Of a stretch of DNA of 64,000 bases, positions 55,141-64,000 are shown piece by piece (position 1 is the first letter of the stretch; the number at the start of each line of letters is the position of its first letter). The notes beneath the pieces are model-generated. The model ran no database searches and had not been told where the DNA came from. It saw only the letters and a list, made by a program, of their open reading frames with translations. Location of the stretch: contig JAQGEF010000004.1 in the NCBI GenBank assembly GCA_027854065.1, forward strand, positions 1 to 64,000. Direction: 5' to 3'. The stretch comes from Polluticaenibacter yanchengensis (GTDB taxonomy: Bacteria; Bacteroidota; Bacteroidia; Chitinophagales; Chitinophagaceae). A program made the translations under genes and the position numbers.

Positions 55141-55770
55141 TTATTTACAATCTTTAATAATACTTTCTACCATTTCTTTTCCCCAATCCGGATAGAGTGA
55201 ATTCACCGGCTGCGAATTTGTAAAAAGAGCGATGGCTTTTTCGGCAATGGGTTTGGCTGTTTTACAACCGCCGCCAAAGTTTTCAGGTGTATTTTTTAAA
55301 GCATTTGCTTCTAAAACATAAGGACGGGGATTGGTTGTATCCGCAGCTTTGGCCGCAGCCAGATTTTTAGCTGACTCTGCGCCATATTGCTGCCATCTGT
55401 TCATTGGGTCTACGAGCATTTTGGCGGTTGCAATCATACTTTTCACACAATAGATCTCACTGTTGTTACTGCTTAACGCTTCTGCCTTACCAATGATGAC
55501 CGTGGCTTCATCTGCTGTTTGATCTTTGTTGGCGGCCTCCATCATACTTAAACGGGCTTTGATCATAGCTGCATAATAATATGGCAGCCACTCAGTTTTT
55601 TCAGCATCGCCGATTCTTTCAAATTTTGCTGCAAGTGCCGTTAACTCCGCGGAAGTCTTGGCTTCGTCAAATGCTTTTAAAGTACTGCCCATTATCTGGG
55701 TATATTTTTCATTTTGTGCATTTAATGTTATACTGCTTATCAGGAGCAGACTAAGGATCATTTTTTTCAT
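55141..55770 (-). CDS. Exported protein of unknown function (TPR-like)
   Basis: 209 aa with signal peptide (1-18, ending LNAQ). The remainder is helical and rich in Ala, Lys and Glu, with features of tetratricopeptide-like repeats (AEKTEWLPYYYAAMIKARLS, PRPYVLEANALKNTPENFGG). Two cysteines in GGGCKT and IIKDCK could pair. It is sandwiched between the TonB receptor (10 bp) and the membrane protein in one operon; no function is assigned. Confidence 0.75.
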   Translation of the reverse strand: MKKMILSLLLISSITLNAQNEKYTQIMGSTLKAFDEAKTSAELTALAAKFERIGDAEKTEWLPYYYAAMIKARLSMMEAANKDQTADEATVIIGKAEALSSNNSEIYCVKSMIATAKMLVDPMNRWQQYGAESAKNLAAAKAADTTNPRPYVLEANALKNTPENFGGGCKTAKPIAEKAIALFTNSQPVNSLYPDWGKEMVESIIKDCK

Positions 55771-55780
55771 GATAGCTGTT

Positions 55781-57994
55781 TTATAAATTGTTATTAATGA
55801 TTTCGTCGGTTCTGTTTAATCCCCATGTGATGAAGCACCCAAGAAAAATGAAGCGTTGTGCAGGGGGATTGATCGCTTCTTTGTAACTGCCGTTATGGTT
55901 GTAATTATAACCGAAAACCTGTTTGGAATTCAGGAGATTCGTGACACTTGCTACCAGTATAAAATGCCGTTTGGCATTCGGGTTGCCTGCTGATGGTACA
56001 TAGTTGGCACTGAATCCTAAATTATTGTAGGAAATGGTTTTGCCCTGGTCTTTGATCTCAATTTTGCCGTTATTTTCCTGCATAAAATAGTATGGCCGGC
56101 CTGTAGCAAATGTGTAAGTGAAATTAAAGCCTGTTTTCCACTTCATGATAAATTTTTTGGTAACGAGGCTGGCAGTGTGTTTTGCGGCAAATGTGGGTTG
56201 TAACTGACCAGGATATCTTAAAAAATCTCTTTTTGTATCTAAGAAAGAATAACTCACCCAATAATCTAAATTTTTTATTGATTTTTTATCTCTCCAGAAG
56301 ATTTCCCATCCTTGTGCATACCCATCTCCATCTGTGTTGAATGTTGGATATGTTTTGACCAGGTTATTGTATTTTTTATAGAATATTTCGGTCCTGAATA
56401 CTTGCGCTGTGGTTGTTTTTTGCCAGTTAATAAGATAATGAGTGGACTTAGTAAATCCTAACTGAGTGGTATATTGTAGTATATTGTTTTCTGGCTTTTG
56501 ATAAAAAGTGCCATAGGCTGCACTCAATTGTGATTGGGGTCCTGTTTTATAGGCCATTGAAATGCGCGGGGAGATATTAGCCTTTTCCAGGATGGATGAA
56601 TACTCTAACCTTGCGCCTGATTTTATGGCCCAATCATTTGTCAGGTGGATATCTGTTTCGGCAAATACACTTGTAAGATGATCTTTTAACAATATGTCGT
56701 ATTGGTTGACAATTGTATGGGTATTATTATACCAATGCTCGGCACCGAACCTGACCGCGTTCACTCCCGGCAGTTTTTTCTCAAAAACAGCTTTGGCCTG
56801 TGTGAGTTGTTCCAGCCGGTTCAATTTAAAATTAGTACTGTCTATATAAATTAACCCGGTAGATACCGGCTTGTTGTCGCTGTTCTGCACCTGCTGGTTG
56901 ATTAAGTCTTTGTTGGTACTGAAACTGCTGCTTAGCTGCATTTTCCAGCCATTTTTAAGGGTCTCTCTCCAGCTTAAATTATGATACCAGTTGGTATTGT
57001 CCAGGTCGATGGCATTTTTTAAAGAGTGGTCATTGATATTGCCCCTTCTTAAGCCGAGTACGCCTTTGGTGAAATTGGTATAATACTTCACCATTCCTTT
57101 TTTTGTTTTGAACCTTGCATTGGCATCTCCATTATAGAAAGATGGCATTTTAAAATAATCCGGCTTTTGTTTTACAATGTTGAAGTATGCGGCCAGGTTG
57201 GTATAACCGGCATTTACACCAAAGGATGATCTGTTATTTTTTGCGAGATGCTGAAATCCGCCGCCGGCAAATACTGTAGAAAGTGAGACCGTGGCTTCTG
57301 ATTGCTGGGGCAGATCAATGCTTTCTAATATAAGAACAGAGGACAATGCCTGGCCATATACTGCCGAATAGCCTCCTGTAGAAAATATGGTGCCTTTAAA
57401 CAGGCTTGAAGGATACCGGCCTCTTGATGCGATATCCGGAACGCTTGTTCCAAATGGATTATTTACCAGTGAACCGTCTATAAATTGTTTGGTTTCATAC
57501 CCTGCGCCACCGCGAACAAATAATCCTTCCTGCTCGCCTACCTGCTGAGCACCGGGCAAGGTTTTAATAGCAGAAGTAACATCTGCATTGGCACCTCCTA
57601 CTGTTACAATATCCAGGTTATTAAGAACTGCCGCAGCTCTCTTCCTGTCACTGGCTTCAAAAGCGCCGGCTGTAATAGTGACCGCTGTTAATTCGTTAAG
57701 GACTTCTTTAAGCTGGAAGTTAATTACGAGGTTTTCTTTTGATAATTGTACTATCTGAATGGCTGCCTGGTAATTCATGCTCCTGGCTTCCAGTTGATAT
57801 TCGCCTTTTTCTAAACTGGTAAATGAATAATTACCGGCAGAATCAGTTACGCCCCCGTCATAAGTATCTTTTAGTGTGATGCTGGCACCGATTACCGGGT
57901 GCTTTTTATTGTCTGTTACTCTGCCACTTATTTTGACCTGTGCCTTTGCGGAAGCAGCCAGAATTACTAAAGTGATAATGAAATAGTTTTTCAT
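55781..57994 (-). CDS. TonB-dependent receptor with carboxypeptidase-regulatory domain
   Basis: 737 aa. A signal peptide (1-18) is followed by a CarboxypepD_reg-like domain (VKISGRVTDNKKHPVIGASI), a plug domain with ATSAIKTLPGAQQVGEQEG-like sequence (LPGAQQVGEQEGLFVRGGAG) and a 22-strand-type barrel ending in FIT. ATG 57994 was chosen; the longer reading needs TTG. There is no SusD partner, so substrate is not evident. It heads a four-gene operon with two proteins of unknown function and a winged-helix regulator. Confidence 0.9.
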   Translation of the reverse strand: MKNYFIITLVILAASAKAQVKISGRVTDNKKHPVIGASITLKDTYDGGVTDSAGNYSFTSLEKGEYQLEARSMNYQAAIQIVQLSKENLVINFQLKEVLNELTAVTITAGAFEASDRKRAAAVLNNLDIVTVGGANADVTSAIKTLPGAQQVGEQEGLFVRGGAGYETKQFIDGSLVNNPFGTSVPDIASRGRYPSSLFKGTIFSTGGYSAVYGQALSSVLILESIDLPQQSEATVSLSTVFAGGGFQHLAKNNRSSFGVNAGYTNLAAYFNIVKQKPDYFKMPSFYNGDANARFKTKKGMVKYYTNFTKGVLGLRRGNINDHSLKNAIDLDNTNWYHNLSWRETLKNGWKMQLSSSFSTNKDLINQQVQNSDNKPVSTGLIYIDSTNFKLNRLEQLTQAKAVFEKKLPGVNAVRFGAEHWYNNTHTIVNQYDILLKDHLTSVFAETDIHLTNDWAIKSGARLEYSSILEKANISPRISMAYKTGPQSQLSAAYGTFYQKPENNILQYTTQLGFTKSTHYLINWQKTTTAQVFRTEIFYKKYNNLVKTYPTFNTDGDGYAQGWEIFWRDKKSIKNLDYWVSYSFLDTKRDFLRYPGQLQPTFAAKHTASLVTKKFIMKWKTGFNFTYTFATGRPYYFMQENNGKIEIKDQGKTISYNNLGFSANYVPSAGNPNAKRHFILVASVTNLLNSKQVFGYNYNHNGSYKEAINPPAQRFIFLGCFITWGLNRTDEIINNNL

Positions 57995-58145
57995 TTTGTG
58001 TGATTTATAAATCAAATGTAAAGTAGTTTATAAAATAAACCAAATTAAATCTTAATATTTCTGTGAGTCGGAGGTCCTTGAAAAGTTCTTTTATAAATTG
58101 GAATGAGGGTAAATCTGTTGTGTTAAGGTATAGCCAGGAGACATA

Positions 58146-58182
58146 CAGGTGTATATGTGTTCAATATACGCATATACACCTG
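58146..58182. repeat. 12-bp inverted repeat downstream of the SDR gene
   Basis: CAGGTGTATATG (58146-58157) and its exact complement CATATACACCTG (58171-58182), loop 13 nt; inner bases can extend the stem with G-U pairs. No T-tract follows on either strand, so termination is uncertain. Confidence 0.6.
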
Positions 58183-58197
58183 CCGTCATTTTATAGA

Positions 58198-58899
58198 TTA
58201 CAAATCGCCTAATTGGGGGCGCAGTACAATTTCTTCTACACATGCCTGCAGGGAGAGCTGTGAAGCTGCTACAATCATTTTCGCAATATCTTCGGCTTCC
58301 ATTATCCTTTTTTTATCAATATCAGCATCTTCCCAGCTGCGGGAATAGGTTGCTCCCGGTAAAACATTGGTCACTTTTATACCATGTGGTTTTAGTTCTT
58401 CCCGCAGATTTTTACCAAAGCCCAGTAATGCGAATTTACTGATGCTGTAACTGCCGCCATTACTATAAGCCTGCTGACTGGCAATGGAGCAGATATTAAA
58501 TATATGCCCGGATCCAGCCTCAATCATAGAAGGTACGATGCCGCGGGTAATATAATAGGCGCTAAACAAATTGGTATTGAGCATCAGGCTGAGCTGTTCT
58601 TCTGGCTCATTGTGTACACTGCCGGGTACATAGGTACCTGCATTATTTACCAGGATATCGATACTCCAACCTGTTTCCTTTACAAATGATGTTAACTCTT
58701 CACAACCTTCTTTAGTACTTAAGTCTGCCAAAAAACTTTTGATACGTATATCGGGATAACGGTTATACAAATCTTCAACGGCTTTGTAAAGCCTGGTGGC
58801 ACTTTTGCTGCATAACAAAAGCGAGTAGCCGAGCGCAGCGAACGACTCCGCTATACTAAACCCGATTCCTGTAGATGCACCTGTAATAATAACATTCAT
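58198..58899 (-). CDS. SDR-family oxidoreductase
   Basis: 233-aa classical short-chain dehydrogenase. The dinucleotide loop TGASTGIGFS is at the N-terminus, NNAGTY follows, the catalytic serine is in IFNICSIASQ, and YSISKFALLG carries the YxxxK pair. The C-terminus ends LRPQLGDL, as in many Bacteroidota SDRs. Substrate unknown. It is divergent from the YjjG-like gene with a short shared promoter region. Confidence 0.93.
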   Translation of the reverse strand: MNVIITGASTGIGFSIAESFAALGYSLLLCSKSATRLYKAVEDLYNRYPDIRIKSFLADLSTKEGCEELTSFVKETGWSIDILVNNAGTYVPGSVHNEPEEQLSLMLNTNLFSAYYITRGIVPSMIEAGSGHIFNICSIASQQAYSNGGSYSISKFALLGFGKNLREELKPHGIKVTNVLPGATYSRSWEDADIDKKRIMEAEDIAKMIVAASQLSLQACVEEIVLRPQLGDL

Positions 58900-58992
58900 T
58901 TATTAGAGAGTTATTTTATTTTGTAATATTTTTACTTACCTACAAATGTATAAAATGCGGGTACCAATATGGTAATTCCTGCTTAAAATATC

Positions 58993-59691
58993 ATGAGCCG
59001 ATACAAACATTTATTTTTTGATTTAGATCATACTCTCTGGGATTTTGAAGCGAACAGTAAAAAAACATGGTCCATTCTTTTTAAAAACAACCGGCTGGAC
59101 GAAGTGATCACCCCTGACTTTGAAGCTTTTTACGCGAGTTACTCGGCCCATAATCATAAACTGTGGCAGCGTTATCATCACGGCTATATTACGCAGGAGC
59201 AACTGAGATATAAAAGGATGTGGCACACTTTTCTGGATTTCAAATTTCATAATGAACACCTGGCGAATCAACTGAGTGATGAATATCTGGACATACTGCC
59301 TTTACAGGATGAGGTGTTTGATTATACTTATGAAATTATAGATTACCTGAAGGGTAAAGATTACCGGCTGCACCTGATTACAAACGGCTTTGAAAAAGTA
59401 CAGAATAGAAAGCTTGTTAATTGCGGATTGGATAAGAGTTTTGAAGCGGTCATCACCAGTGAAGCTGCTATGGCGCTGAAACCTAAAAAGGAGATTTTTG
59501 AATACGCACTGAAGTTAACAGGGGCTAATTTAAACGAGAGCATTATGCTTGGGGACAATCTTGATGCGGATATAAAGGGGGCAATGAATGTAGATATGGA
59601 CACGGTTTTTGTTAACCATATACAGGCAAAAACAGATCTAAAACCGACCTATACCATCGGACATCTTAAAGAACTGGAAGATATTTTTTAA
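58993..59691 (+). CDS. yjjG: YjjG-family HAD nucleotidase
   Basis: 232-aa HAD hydrolase with the nucleophile motif FFDLDHTLWDF (DxDxT), the second motif HLITNGFEKVQNRKL, and the third MLGDNLDADIKGAMNVDMD. The C-terminus fits the YjjG noncanonical pyrimidine nucleotidase group, which removes phosphate from odd nucleotides such as 5-fluoro- or other damaged dUMP. A strong terminator follows. Confidence 0.9.
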   Translation: MSRYKHLFFDLDHTLWDFEANSKKTWSILFKNNRLDEVITPDFEAFYASYSAHNHKLWQRYHHGYITQEQLRYKRMWHTFLDFKFHNEHLANQLSDEYLDILPLQDEVFDYTYEIIDYLKGKDYRLHLITNGFEKVQNRKLVNCGLDKSFEAVITSEAAMALKPKKEIFEYALKLTGANLNESIMLGDNLDADIKGAMNVDMDTVFVNHIQAKTDLKPTYTIGHLKELEDIF

Positions 59692-59692
59692 T

Positions 59693-59735
59693 AAAGTAAA
59701 ACGGATAGCTCAATGAAAGCTATCCGTTTTACTTT
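59693..59735. terminator. Bidirectional terminator between yjjG and the MFS gene
   Basis: Perfect 18-bp stem (59693-59710 with 59718-59735) with the core ACGGATAGCT-CAATGAA-AGCTATCCGT and flanking A/T tracts. It overlaps the MFS stop codon. Confidence 0.92.
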
Positions 59736-60918
59736 AATTATTTGATTCTATTTTCTGACTAAGAAAGCTTGTCATAATGCCTAATAGCCCGATGGTGGCA
59801 AAGCTCCATCTTAAACTGGAGGCTTCTGCAATAAATCCTATTATGGGTGGACCTAATACAAATCCTAAGAAGCCAATGGAAGATACTGCTGCCATGGCAA
59901 CACTGGCATTGACGTTTTTTGTTTTGCCTGCTATGCTGTACACTGTAGGTACAACGGATGAGACGCCGAAACCGACAAAAAAGAAGCCGAGCATGGCAGT
60001 AGGAAAATAAGGAAATGATACGGCTACAGTTAACCCGAACGCGACGAGCAAACCGCAGACGCGCATAACTGCTTTTTTGCCATACCTGGTAATAATGCCA
60101 TCACTGATGAACCTTCCGATTGCCATTGTACACATGAAAGATGCGTATCCTATAATGGCTAAGTTCTCGGGTACTTTTACAATTGTTTTAAAGTAAATAG
60201 CGCTCCATTCAAACATTGTGCCTTCGCAACACATGCAGCCAAATGCAATCAGCCCGAGTATGATGATATTTTTATTGGTAAACAATGAGCCTGTTTTTTT
60301 CTTTCCTGCAGCAGCGGCCTCACCGTGCTCAAAATTATTGATATCCTGCTCTAAAAGATGCCTGTTGTAATATAGCATGATACTCCACACGAGGATGGCT
60401 ACCATTATAAAATGGATCTTTGGTTCGAGGGCCATTGATACCATTAAAAAGCTGACACCTGCGGACGCGAAGCCTGCTAAACTCCAGACTCCGTGAAATG
60501 ATGACATGATGGAGCGGCCATAATTGCTTTCTACCCCTACTGCCTGTGTATTGTTGGATATATTGGTAATATTACCCATAAAACCAAAGGCGACCAACGA
60601 TATGGCCAACATGGTTACCGATTGGCTGAAGCCGATGAGGAGGAGCATTAACGGATAACCGATGCTGGCAAAAGTGACCATTTTTTTGCTGCCGAATTTC
60701 TTTACTGCCCAGCCGGAAAATGGCAGGCCGGATAAACTGCCTACCGGCAACGCGAGTAAAAGGAAACCTAACTGCTCTTCAGATAAATTGAACTTTTCTT
60801 TAAAAAAGACTATCCTCCCGGCCCAGCTGCCAAATACAAACCCGGGAATGAAAAAATATAAACTCACGGCAATGCGGTTTAACCTGTTTCTTAAACCTAC
60901 ATCTATTGTCGCATTCAT
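59734..60918 (-). CDS. MFS transporter
   Basis: 394 aa with 12 predicted membrane helices. It begins with a cytoplasmic N-terminus and carries major facilitator features such as GSLSGLPFSGWAVKKFGSKK between helices 2 and 3 and IGRFISDGIITRYGKK at the equivalent place in the second half. Resembles the YbjJ/fucose-permease-like group; substrate unknown. Transcribed alone. Confidence 0.85.
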   Translation of the reverse strand: MNATIDVGLRNRLNRIAVSLYFFIPGFVFGSWAGRIVFFKEKFNLSEEQLGFLLLALPVGSLSGLPFSGWAVKKFGSKKMVTFASIGYPLMLLLIGFSQSVTMLAISLVAFGFMGNITNISNNTQAVGVESNYGRSIMSSFHGVWSLAGFASAGVSFLMVSMALEPKIHFIMVAILVWSIMLYYNRHLLEQDINNFEHGEAAAAGKKKTGSLFTNKNIIILGLIAFGCMCCEGTMFEWSAIYFKTIVKVPENLAIIGYASFMCTMAIGRFISDGIITRYGKKAVMRVCGLLVAFGLTVAVSFPYFPTAMLGFFFVGFGVSSVVPTVYSIAGKTKNVNASVAMAAVSSIGFLGFVLGPPIIGFIAEASSLRWSFATIGLLGIMTSFLSQKIESNN

Positions 60919-61110
60919 AAGTAATACTATTAATAATAACAGCCATTCATGAAATGGCCTTTAATATGCTCTATCAAACCTGTAATCTGCGGGCAAAGTT
61001 AGAATGCATCATACCTAATGAAAAACTAAAATAAGACTGACAATATTATACCCAAACGGATTTTGGAATAAAACAAGCTAAAAAAGTGTGGAAATTGAAA
61101 AAAGCTGGCT

Positions 61111-61118
61111 TATATTTG
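61111..61118 (+). promoter_or_regulatory. Candidate -7 promoter element of the small membrane protein
   Basis: TATATTTG matches TAnnTTTG exactly and lies 32 nt before the ATG at 61151. It argues against the upstream GTG at 61088 as the start, because that would lie before the transcription start. No clear -33 element. Confidence 0.4.
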
Positions 61119-61150
61119 CACTCGTAAACAAGGTAAAAGTTATTAAAACA

Positions 61151-61312
61151 ATGGAACACACTAAAAAAAGTACCGGAAAATATTGGTTACAGTTTTTCTT
61201 TTGGTTAATTATCATCTCATTAATGTTGTATTTTCCTAGTGCCAGACCTTGGTTTTGGTTAATTTTACCAATGCTTTGTACTTCTTTTGTAAAGGCAATG
61301 GATATCATGTAA
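61151..61312 (+). CDS. 53-residue membrane protein
   Basis: MEHTKKSTGKYWLQFFFWLI begins a 53-aa protein with one or two hydrophobic segments (WLQFFFWLIIISLMLYF and PWFWLILPMLCTSFV). No family is recognised. It has its own candidate promoter and a strong terminator, which supports a real gene. An in-frame GTG at 61088 lies upstream of the promoter. Confidence 0.6.
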   Translation: MEHTKKSTGKYWLQFFFWLIIISLMLYFPSARPWFWLILPMLCTSFVKAMDIM

Positions 61313-61336
61313 TACTAATAAAGGTTTAAAATATTG

Positions 61337-61367
61337 AAAAAGCTGTGCAATAATTGCACAGCTTTTT
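61337..61367 (+). terminator. Terminator after the small membrane protein gene
   Basis: AAAAAGCTGTGCAA (61337-61350) pairs with TTGCACAGCTTTTT (61354-61367), loop of 3 nt and a T-tract. Confidence 0.9.
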
Positions 61368-61454
61368 TCTTATACTATTAAAAAAATATATACATAAAAT
61401 TATTTGCGTAATCGCCAAATACATTACCTTTAAATATCATTTAAAATCCATCTT

Positions 61455-61871
61455 ATGAAGATTATTTTAACTGCATTGTTTCTGGTAATGAGCAGTGGCT
61501 TATTCGCACAGTTTACAGATTTAAAGGGGATTGCTTTTTATAGCAACAAGTATGAAACAGAAGAAGGAAAGGAAGGCACTTGTAATGAATATTACAGCTT
61601 TTCATTTACTGATAAGGTTTTATCCCACCTGGTGCTGACCGATAAGTCGGAATACAGCGATAACCAGTTTTACAAAATCACGAAGTTTGAATCGAAATAC
61701 ATTAAGGAAACGGAGAAAACGGTTTTTACCATTGAAGCATTATCCGGCATTTCGGGAAATACCTATACTTACGTCATTACCATTTACAATTCGGGCAAGG
61801 GTAATGTTAAAAGGAATAATTCGATATTCCTTGGTAGTTTTTATAATTTAAAAACCTATTTGCAGCAATAA
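61455..61871 (+). CDS. Exported protein of unknown function
   Basis: 138 aa with a clear signal peptide (1-18, ending LFAQ). The rest is beta-rich with many Tyr and Lys and a single Cys in EGTCNEYYSFSF. No family motif. Its own short transcription unit converges on the DUF58 gene. Confidence 0.7.
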   Translation: MKIILTALFLVMSSGLFAQFTDLKGIAFYSNKYETEEGKEGTCNEYYSFSFTDKVLSHLVLTDKSEYSDNQFYKITKFESKYIKETEKTVFTIEALSGISGNTYTYVITIYNSGKGNVKRNNSIFLGSFYNLKTYLQQ

Positions 61872-61939
61872 AGCGATATCATCTAGTGATAGAGAACAGA
61901 ATGCTACCTTCTTTAGCGGTTTTAGGTCTTAACCCCAAA

Positions 61940-62842
61940 TTACCTTCTCTTGATGCGGTTTACAAAAAAGGACTGGAGATTTTTTATGTAATCATCGCCG
62001 GTACAAAATTTTATAAAATCCCAGCGGGCGGCTTTTAGCGTATCGCTGATGCGGAGGCTATCGCGCTGCCAGCTGCTTTTCCAGTTTTGCTGAACGTCTT
62101 TATTGGCACTGTCCACCCAAATCAGTTCTCCGGATTCTGCATCTACAAATGGAATGAGCCCGGCTTTTGGCAATTCTGCTTCTATGGCGTCGTAAACCTG
62201 TATGCCTACACAATCATGCCTGTATGAAGCGGCTTTTAATGTTTTAAAATAAGTGTCATTATCTTCAAAATCGCTGCAGAGTACTACAATAGCCTTGTTA
62301 CGGACTACCTGGTTTAAAAACTGCAGTGCTGCGGCAATATCGGTATGCTTGGAAGCGGGGTTTATGGTAAGCATCTGAGCGATGATATGGAGTACGTGGC
62401 CTTTGCCTTTTTTAGGGGGGATGAATTTTTCTATTTTATCGGTAAAGAAAATGGCACCTACCTTGTCATTGTTTTTTATGGCGGAAAAAGCGACGAGGGC
62501 GGATATCTCTGTAATCAGTTCCTGTTTTGTCTGGTGGCTGGTACCTATTAAATTACTGGCACTGCAATCAATGAGCAGCATGAGGGTATTCTCCCTGTCT
62601 TCTTCAAATAGTTTACTGAACGGGTGTCCGAACCTGGCGCTTGTATTCCAGTCTATAAAGCGGACATCATCTCCTGCTGCGTATTCGCGGACTTCTTTAA
62701 AGCTCATGCCTCGTCCTTTAAATGCCGAAGAGTAGTTACCGCTGAATGTATCTGTTGATAGCTTTTTGGATTTAATTTCTATCTGTCTTATTTTTTTCAG
62801 CAGGCTTTGGAATGCCTGCTTTTCATTGACTGTATCTGCCAT
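61940..62842 (-). CDS. DUF58 domain protein
   Basis: 300 aa. The DUF58 signature GRGMSFKEVREYAAGDDVRF then IDWNTSARFG is present, followed by a VWA-like fold (LMLLIDCSASNLIG). Such proteins are usually encoded with a MoxR-type AAA ATPase; here the upstream neighbour is GldA (5 bp) and no MoxR gene is visible. Role unknown, possibly chaperone-linked assembly of an envelope complex. Confidence 0.9.
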   Translation of the reverse strand: MADTVNEKQAFQSLLKKIRQIEIKSKKLSTDTFSGNYSSAFKGRGMSFKEVREYAAGDDVRFIDWNTSARFGHPFSKLFEEDRENTLMLLIDCSASNLIGTSHQTKQELITEISALVAFSAIKNNDKVGAIFFTDKIEKFIPPKKGKGHVLHIIAQMLTINPASKHTDIAAALQFLNQVVRNKAIVVLCSDFEDNDTYFKTLKAASYRHDCVGIQVYDAIEAELPKAGLIPFVDAESGELIWVDSANKDVQQNWKSSWQRDSLRISDTLKAARWDFIKFCTGDDYIKNLQSFFVNRIKRR

Positions 62843-62847
62843 ACGCT

Positions 62848-63756
62848 TTAATTATTCTGTGTTAAATTCCGGAACACGGCTTCGAGACTGTACCCTACCT
62901 GTTGCAATGATTCTATATTAAGATGATTGGTGACTGCTGCCTGTAACAATGTTTTTCTTGCTTGTTCTATATCTTTTATGCCGATGATGAAGGTACGGTT
63001 ATCTGCTGCCTGTATTGTGGCATTGCCTAATACGGACTTTAGTAAATGTATATCTACCGTTTCTGCAAAACTTATTTTCAGCTGTGGTATTTCTGCCCCT
63101 TTTCTCAGGTTTTGCAGGGTATCGTTTGCTACGAGGTTTCCGCGATTTATAATTACTAACCGGCTGCAAATGGCTTCTACTTCCTGCATTATATGGGTAC
63201 TGAGTATAACGGTTTTTTGGGTGCCCAACTGCCTGATTACTTCGCGGATCTCTACAATCTGATTGGGATCCAGCCCGCTGGTGGGCTCATCTAAGATGAG
63301 TACTTCGGGGTCGTGTATTAAAGCGGCGGCCAAGCCTACGCGTTGTTTGTAGCCTTTGCTTAACTGGCCTATTTTTTTTGAGGCTTCCAGGTTCAGCCCT
63401 ACTTGTTCTATACAGTCTGCAATGCGTTGTTTTTTATTGGCTACATGGTACACTCCTGCTACAAATTCGAGGTACTCTTTTACAAACATATCGTAATACA
63501 GGGCATTGCTTTCCGGCAGGTAGCCGATCTTTCTTTTTGCTGCCAGCGGGGATTCCTTCACATTTATACCACAGACTTCGACATTGCCGCCATCGGCTTG
63601 CAGGTAGCCTGTAATAATTTTCATGGTGGTACTTTTACCGGCTCCATTGGGCCCTAAAAAGCCGAGTACATCTCCTTTATTGGCTTCGAATGATATATTG
63701 TTTACAGCAGTCTGGCTGCCATATATTTTTAGTAAGTTATTTATTTTTACACTCAT
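62848..63756 (-). CDS. gldA: GldA-type ABC transporter ATP-binding protein
   Basis: 302 aa from ATG 63756 (the longer reading needs GTG). Walker A GPNGAGKSTT, signature LSKGYKQRVGLAAALI and Walker B VLILDEPTSGLDP are intact, with H-loop LSTHIMQEVEAI. A C-terminal extension of about 80 residues follows the ATPase core, as in GldA, the ATPase linked to gliding motility in Flavobacterium. The permease genes gldF and gldG are not in the window. A motility role is uncertain. Confidence 0.82.
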   Translation of the reverse strand: MSVKINNLLKIYGSQTAVNNISFEANKGDVLGFLGPNGAGKSTTMKIITGYLQADGGNVEVCGINVKESPLAAKRKIGYLPESNALYYDMFVKEYLEFVAGVYHVANKKQRIADCIEQVGLNLEASKKIGQLSKGYKQRVGLAAALIHDPEVLILDEPTSGLDPNQIVEIREVIRQLGTQKTVILSTHIMQEVEAICSRLVIINRGNLVANDTLQNLRKGAEIPQLKISFAETVDIHLLKSVLGNATIQAADNRTFIIGIKDIEQARKTLLQAAVTNHLNIESLQQVGYSLEAVFRNLTQNN

Positions 63757-64000
63757 TGTTTGAGTCAATTTTCTTAATAACGTGTTGTTTTCTTTTTTAT
63801 TGAGCCGCCTGATTGCTACTATCGGGCATCGTTGTGTCACTCACTGCACCGGCTGTGCTACTATTTAACAAGGCATACAATTCTAATCAATTTATTTATA
63901 AACTGCCGGATTATCTTTTAAAACTTATTAATTGCAACTTGCTGCTTATTCTCACAACAGGTAGCATCAATCATATTCTTTATTCATCATTCCTGTTTCT

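Noticed and set aside
58146..58182. Intrinsic terminator of the SDR gene
   Set aside because: The stem is perfect but no T-tract follows on the minus strand, so it is listed only as an inverted repeat.
1..64000. tRNA, rRNA, tmRNA or riboswitch
   Set aside because: I looked for typical tRNA T-loop sequences and known riboswitch-like structures near candidate genes and found none; absence is not proven without a covariance search.

Overview
The window looks like a chromosomal segment of a Bacteroidota bacterium, most probably of the family Chitinophagaceae. The evidence is a type IX secretion sorting domain protein, a TonB-dependent receptor with an N-terminal carboxypeptidase-regulatory domain, a GldA-type ABC ATPase, a PadR/PspC pair, DUF2851, DUF3098 and LIC_10190-type proteins, weak Shine-Dalgarno sites, TAnnTTTG-like promoter elements and AT-rich intergenic DNA. 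The assignment is inferred from gene content only. No rRNA, tRNA, CRISPR array or prophage was seen.

Layout. 1-0.8 kb: 3' end of an IS4-family transposase followed by a hairpin repeat. 0.8-3.1 kb: an orphan xanthine dehydrogenase molybdenum subunit (xdhB). 3.3-7.8 kb (minus): gcvH, an RskA-like anti-sigma protein, a VanZ-like protein, and a PadR regulator with its two-domain PspC membrane protein. 8.2-13.4 kb: DUF2851, accB/accC, an EF-P with arginine at the modified position, and a thioredoxin-like protein. 13.6-24.9 kb: aldehyde dehydrogenase, ECF sigma/anti-sigma pair, PBP2, DUF2459 protein, Mn-type superoxide dismutase, a 589-aa polytopic membrane protein, a SurA-like isomerase and aroE. 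24.9-30.2 kb: phosphosulfolactate synthase, DUF3098, a LytS/LytTR two-component system and a VWA lipoprotein. 30.3-37.0 kb (minus): an L-arabinose operon (araB, araD, a repeat-rich gap, araA, sodium/sugar symporter) with a long palindrome upstream. 37.3-42.3 kb: T9SS cargo, RDD protein and a MuiA-like protein.

42.7-52.9 kb (plus) is the most unusual block: an HD hydrolase fused to a Pycsar-type membrane effector domain, polyphosphate kinase 1, a hairpin repeat, an SdiA-regulated-type lipoprotein, a 1207-aa fusion of metallophosphoesterase, a putative protein-kinase-like region and an Omp85-type barrel, and a 774-aa GAF protein. Spacings of 2-17 bp suggest two closely packed gene groups that may form a polyphosphate/nucleotide-linked envelope signalling system. 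No nucleotide cyclase is present, so it is not a canonical Pycsar locus.

53.1-64 kb: PAP2 phosphatase; a four-gene minus-strand operon of TonB receptor, secreted protein, membrane protein and winged-helix regulator; SDR, YjjG-type phosphatase, MFS transporter, two small proteins, DUF58 and GldA.

Two families of 130-200 bp intergenic hairpin elements (six copies of family A, three of family B) are scattered through the window. Their ends are conserved, while their stems differ in sequence but keep pairing. Several sit at gene ends, where their A-rich tail doubles as the U-tract of a terminator on the other strand. Other regulatory signals are a PadR-type palindrome, a LytTR-type direct repeat, a 29-bp LacI-type palindrome and several strong terminators.
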